Origin: CAZEZY01 sp964516635
Lineage (GTDB): Bacteria > Pseudomonadota > Gammaproteobacteria > Burkholderiales > Burkholderiaceae_C
Reading direction: 5' to 3'
Assembly (NCBI GenBank): GCA_964516635.1
Contig: CAZEZY010000104.1
Span: 1-8,569 of the forward strand
Length of the DNA: 8,569 nucleotides
Within the stretch, counting starts at the first letter, position 1; each line of letters starts with the position of its first letter. Shown piece after piece: positions 5,299 through 8,569 of this stretch. Below the pieces are notes generated by a model. That model searched no databases. It had not been told where the DNA came from and was given only the letters and a program-made list of their open reading frames with translations. The translations under genes and the position numbers were made by a program.

Positions 5299-6753
5299 AT
5301 GCCCCGTCTACCCCAACCTTTGCTGCTTTCTCCCCGCTGGCTGGGCCCGGTCGTGGTGGCCCTGGGCCTCACGGCGTGCGCGTCTGCGCCTTCCATGGTG
5401 ACTGAACCGGAGATGCCTGTGCACCTGGCGGAGGTGGCTGGCTGGCGTGCCACCTCACCCACGGCAGAAGCCGGTGCACTTGTCCAGTGGTGGCGTGTGT
5501 TCCAGGACGACGATCTGGCCGGCCTCATCGAACGGTCGCTGGAGGTCCATACCAGCGTGCGCAGCGCCCAGGCGGCACTGGCCCAGGCCCGTGCCCAGCG
5601 CGATGTAACCGCCGCAGCCACCTTGCCAGCGGTGCGCGCATCGGGCAGTGCGCAGCGGTCGGCGACTGGTGAGGTGACAGCCGCTAACGCGTTTCGCGCC
5701 GGGCTGGATGCCAGCTGGGAACTGGACGTGTTTGGCGCCCGTCGCAGTGCCTTGGCAGCCAGCGAGGCGGAGGTACGGTCCAGCGCCGCCCAGCTGGGGC
5801 AGGCCAGGGTCACCCTGGCCGCCGAAGTGGCCCTCACTTATGTGGAATGGCGAGCCCAGCAGCAGAGGCTGCAGGTGGCGCGTGACAACCTGGCCTTGCA
5901 GGAGGCGTCGCTTCAGCTGACCCGCTGGCGCGTGGAAGCGGGGCTGGCTTCTCAGCTCGATCTGGCGCAAGCGCTGGCGGCCGTGGGCCAGACCCGCGCC
6001 GCCGTCGCGCCACTGGAATCGGGGGTGCAGCAGAATCGCAATGCCCTTGCGGTGCTGGTGGGCCTGGCACCGCAGGCCGAACTTGACTTGCGCGAAGGGG
6101 CCGAGGTGCCGCAGGCGGCGCTCACACTGGCCATGGGCATCCCGGCTGACACCCTGCGCCAGCGCCCGGATATTCAGGTGGCCGAGGCCCGCGTGATGGC
6201 GGCGGTGGCCCGCGTGGCACAGGCCGATGCGACGCGTTACCCAGGCTTCAGCGTGGGGGGCTCGTTGGACTGGCGTTCACCGCGCCTGGCTGATTTGTTC
6301 GATACCGGGGTTCTTACTCGCGCGCTGGTGGCCAGTGTCAGCGCCTCCCTGTGGGATGGCGGCGCGGCCCGTGCACAGGTCAGTGCACAAGCGGCCGCGC
6401 TGGAGCAAGCCCGCATCTCTCTGGAGGTCGCCATGGTGAATGCCCTGCAGGAAGTGGAGACGGCTTTGCTGGCCCTGCAGGCCAGCCGGCTGCGGCTGGA
6501 TCACCTGGCGGATGCCGCTGCAGCGGCCATCCAGGCCGAAACCCTGGCGCGTCACCGCCACGCCGGCGGTCTCATCGACACCCGGGCCCTGCTGGACGCC
6601 CAGCGCACCCGCCTCAATGCCGAAAGCGACCTGTCCACCGCCCGAGCCAGCTGGAGCACCGACCATGTGCGCCTGTACAAGGCGCTGGGCGGCGGCTGGA
6701 GCCGCGACACCCTGATCAAAGACCTGGAAGTTTCCCTGCATGAGCCCCGTTGA
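5299..6753 (+). CDS. NodT-family outer-membrane efflux lipoprotein (TolC-like channel)
   Basis: The 484-aa product is an outer-membrane factor that forms the trimeric exit duct of a tripartite pump. A lipoprotein signal peptide ends in the lipobox LTAC with acylated Cys27. The two repeated OEP halves follow, at roughly 65-260 and 275-470, dominated by long Ala/Gln-rich helices that build the periplasmic tunnel. Family landmarks are WWRVFQDDDLAGLI near 64-77, ASWELDVFG (138-146) and the LRQRPDI box (286-292) that begins the second half. The length is normal for NodT proteins. The next gene starts inside its last codons (14-base overlap), so pump parts are made together. The ribosome site is weak. 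A tandem repeat upstream may control the operon. The substrate cannot be deduced. Confidence 0.93.
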   Translation: MPRLPQPLLLSPRWLGPVVVALGLTACASAPSMVTEPEMPVHLAEVAGWRATSPTAEAGALVQWWRVFQDDDLAGLIERSLEVHTSVRSAQAALAQARAQRDVTAAATLPAVRASGSAQRSATGEVTAANAFRAGLDASWELDVFGARRSALAASEAEVRSSAAQLGQARVTLAAEVALTYVEWRAQQQRLQVARDNLALQEASLQLTRWRVEAGLASQLDLAQALAAVGQTRAAVAPLESGVQQNRNALAVLVGLAPQAELDLREGAEVPQAALTLAMGIPADTLRQRPDIQVAEARVMAAVARVAQADATRYPGFSVGGSLDWRSPRLADLFDTGVLTRALVASVSASLWDGGAARAQVSAQAAALEQARISLEVAMVNALQEVETALLALQASRLRLDHLADAAAAAIQAETLARHRHAGGLIDTRALLDAQRTRLNAESDLSTARASWSTDHVRLYKALGGGWSRDTLIKDLEVSLHEPR

Positions 6754-8077
6754 ACGCACCCCCTCGGCCGATCTGGACCAACTCCTTGGCACTGAGCGCC
6801 GTCCATCGTGGTGGAAGCGTCCATGGCTGTGGCTGGTTCCCGTGGTCATTGCCCTGGCTGTCTGGGGCTGGATGGCATGGCAGACATCACAGGCCCGGCA
6901 GGCCGCGCCGGTCTATGTGACCGAGCCGCTGGCACGCGGTCATCTGACGCTGACCGTGTCGGCCAGCGGCACCCTGCAGCCTGTGCGGGCCGTGAACATC
7001 GGAAGTGAGCTCTCCGGCACGGTCAAGGAGGTTCGGGTGGACGTGAACGACCGCGTGCGTCAGGGGCAGGTGCTTCTGGTGCTGGACACTGCCAAGCTGG
7101 AAGACCAGGTCAGCAATGCCCGTGCGGCGCTGGCGGCCGCCCGTGCTCAGGTGGCGCAGGCACAGGCCAGCCAACGCGAAAGCGAAGCCGCTGCCCAGGA
7201 GGCGGCCGCGCAACTCGCCCGGCAGGAGGAGGTGTACCGTCTGTCAGGTGGGCAAGTGCCTTCGGCGGCCGAACTCGACGCCGCCCGCGCCGCTGCCCTG
7301 CGCACCACCGCCGCCGTGGAGCGTGCCCGTGCCAGCGTGCTCAGTGCCGAAGCCGCGGTGGAACAGGCCCGCGCCAACCTGGCCACCACCGAAACGAACC
7401 TCTTCAAGGCGTCCATCCGCTCGCCGATTGATGGCGTGGTACTGTCTCGATCGGTGGATCCGGGCAACGCCGTGGCCGCTTCCTTGCAGGCCGTCACCTT
7501 GTTCACGCTGGCGCAGGACCTGCGCGAACTCAAACTGGACGTGAATGTGGACGAGGCCGACATCGGCGTGGTGAAAGAGGGCCAGAAGGCCACGTTCACC
7601 GTGAGCAGTTACCCGGCCCGCCGCTACCCTGGCAAAGTGCAGCGGGTGGCCTTTGGCTCCACCAAAACCGACAACGTGGTCACTTACACCACCACCCTGG
7701 ATGTCGACAACAGCGACCTGACCCTGCGCCCGGGCATGACGGCCACCGCCAGCATCGTGGCGGTCGAGCGCACGGGTGTGCTGCTGGTGCCCAATACCGC
7801 CTTGCGTTTCATGCCACAGCTCAACGACACCCCCGTGCCCACGGGCAGTGTGCTGTCCCGCATGATGCCCGGTCCGCCGGCTTCCGCGCCCAAGACGGTG
7901 CGCTTTGACCGTCGTGCAGGCCCCCGTCAGATCTGGGTGTTGCAGGACGGTCAGCCTGTTGCCATGACGGTGGTGACCGGGATCAGCGACGGCCGCCAGA
8001 CCGAGGTGTCGGGCGAAGGCCTGGCGGAGGGCATGGAAGTGATCACCGAGCAGCGCCGTGGAGGCAGTGCCCGATGA
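6740..8077 (+). CDS. MacA-type periplasmic adaptor (membrane fusion protein)
   Basis: The 445-aa adaptor links an inner-membrane pump to the outer-membrane channel. It has a short cytoplasmic N-terminus, one membrane anchor at about 28-47, and the first lipoyl half (about 85-118, GSELSGTVKEVRVDVNDRVRQGQVLLVLD). An Ala/Gln/Glu-rich coiled-coil hairpin covers about 119-222, and the second lipoyl half (about 224-257) contains IRSPIDGVVLSRSVDPGNAV. Beta-barrel and membrane-proximal domains close the protein (LRPGMTATASIV at 329-340). It belongs to the MacA/HlyD branch rather than AcrA, because of the membrane anchor and the ABC ATPase that follows. It is longer than E. coli MacA (371 aa), partly through a Pro-rich insert at about 358-392. 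GGAAG lies 9 bases before the ATG, which lies inside the end of the channel gene. Its TGA stop overlaps the ATPase start (ATGA). Confidence 0.93.
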   Translation: MSPVERTPSADLDQLLGTERRPSWWKRPWLWLVPVVIALAVWGWMAWQTSQARQAAPVYVTEPLARGHLTLTVSASGTLQPVRAVNIGSELSGTVKEVRVDVNDRVRQGQVLLVLDTAKLEDQVSNARAALAAARAQVAQAQASQRESEAAAQEAAAQLARQEEVYRLSGGQVPSAAELDAARAAALRTTAAVERARASVLSAEAAVEQARANLATTETNLFKASIRSPIDGVVLSRSVDPGNAVAASLQAVTLFTLAQDLRELKLDVNVDEADIGVVKEGQKATFTVSSYPARRYPGKVQRVAFGSTKTDNVVTYTTTLDVDNSDLTLRPGMTATASIVAVERTGVLLVPNTALRFMPQLNDTPVPTGSVLSRMMPGPPASAPKTVRFDRRAGPRQIWVLQDGQPVAMTVVTGISDGRQTEVSGEGLAEGMEVITEQRRGGSAR

Positions 8078-8569
8078 GCGACCTCGCCAGCGCCGCTGTC
8101 ATATCCCTGCGTGGCATCACCAAGGTGTACGGTCAGGGTGCCACGGCGTTTCTGGCGCTCAGGGGGGTGGACCTGGACATCCGACAGGGCGAATTCGTCG
8201 CCATCATGGGGCCCAGCGGTTCGGGCAAGTCCACCGCCATGAACACCCTGGGCTGCCTCGACCGGCCGACCAGCGGTGAATACCGCTTTCATGGCGTGCC
8301 CGTGCAGGGGCTGGACCGCGATGGCCTGGCCCGCCTGCGCCGCAAGTTCTTCGGTTTCGTGTTCCAGGGCTTTCATCTCCTCCCTCGCACCAGTGCGCTG
8401 GAGAACGTGGAGCTGCCGCTCATCTACCGCGGGGAGAAGCTGGGGCCTCGGCGCGAAGCGGCTCGCCAGGCATTGGCGGCGGTGGGGCTGGCAGGGTGGG
8501 AGCACCACACGCCGGCCGAACTCTCGGGCGGGCAGCAGCAGCGCGTGGCCATTGCCCGGGCCATCGTCA
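8074..8569 (+). CDS. MacB-type ABC transporter ATP-binding protein, 3' end cut by the window edge
   Basis: The first 165 residues are present and the frame is open to the edge. Walker A GPSGSGKST (46-54), Q-loop Gln98 (FVFQGF) and the signature LSGGQQQRVAIARAIV (150-165) are visible; Walker B and the switch His lie past the edge. CLDRPTSGEY and the SALENVELPLIYRG stretch are typical of MacB/LolD-class ATPases that pair with MacA-type adaptors. GGAGG (8060-8064) is a strong ribosome site 9 bases before the ATG, and the start overlaps the adaptor stop as ATGA. ATP hydrolysis here would power export through the adaptor and channel. Whether the permease domain is fused downstream (MacB proper) or encoded as a separate gene cannot be seen. 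Confidence 0.92.
   Translation, partial: MSDLASAAVISLRGITKVYGQGATAFLALRGVDLDIRQGEFVAIMGPSGSGKSTAMNTLGCLDRPTSGEYRFHGVPVQGLDRDGLARLRRKFFGFVFQGFHLLPRTSALENVELPLIYRGEKLGPRREAARQALAAVGLAGWEHHTPAELSGGQQQRVAIARAIV

Overview
The window is GC-rich, and its gene content and protein styles suggest a betaproteobacterium, most likely Burkholderiales (Comamonadaceae-like). The grounds are the tRNA-Arg(ACG) type, the short HPF/RaiA protein, the NodT lipoprotein/MacA/MacB-type efflux set and the guanine deaminase. This placement is inferred from family resemblance, not from a search. All genes look intact except the two cut by the window edges: the tRNA on the left and an ABC ATPase on the right. There is no insertion sequence, CRISPR array, phage gene or integrase.

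Layout. (1) Positions 1-102 hold the 3' part of tRNA-Arg(ACG) and a strong 13-bp terminator hairpin. (2) Positions 144-1144 on the + strand hold an unrecognised 200-aa protein with an N-terminal membrane anchor, then a short ribosome hibernation (HPF/RaiA) protein. The Shine-Dalgarno of the latter lies inside a hairpin that resembles a fourU RNA thermometer. (3) Positions 1148-3796 on the - strand form a tight four-gene operon: ABC ATPase, FtsX/MacB-type permease, an 80-aa secreted Cys/His protein and a secreted DUF3299 protein. The ATPase-permease-DUF3299 core matches, from memory, the Zur-regulated PA4064-PA4066 genes of Pseudomonas aeruginosa, a poorly understood metal-linked system. (4) Positions 3797-3882 are a divergent intergenic region packed with short dyads. 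(5) Positions 3883-5199 on the + strand encode guanine deaminase (guaD). (6) From 5299 to the right edge on the + strand lies a tripartite efflux operon: NodT-type outer-membrane lipoprotein, MacA-type adaptor and MacB-type ATPase. The genes overlap by 14 bp and 4 bp. A tandem heptamer repeat with 11-bp periodicity sits in front of it and looks like a response-regulator site.

How the genes work together. The - strand operon would encode an inner-membrane ABC complex plus two exported partner proteins; transport or remodelling of a metal-related envelope component is plausible but unproven. The right-hand operon would move a substrate from the periplasm or inner membrane out of the cell: the ATPase with a permease expected just past the edge drives the pump, the adaptor bridges the periplasm, and the lipoprotein forms the exit duct. 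The most interesting items are the small Cys/His protein within its operon, the candidate RNA thermometer on the hibernation factor gene, and the two candidate operator regions.
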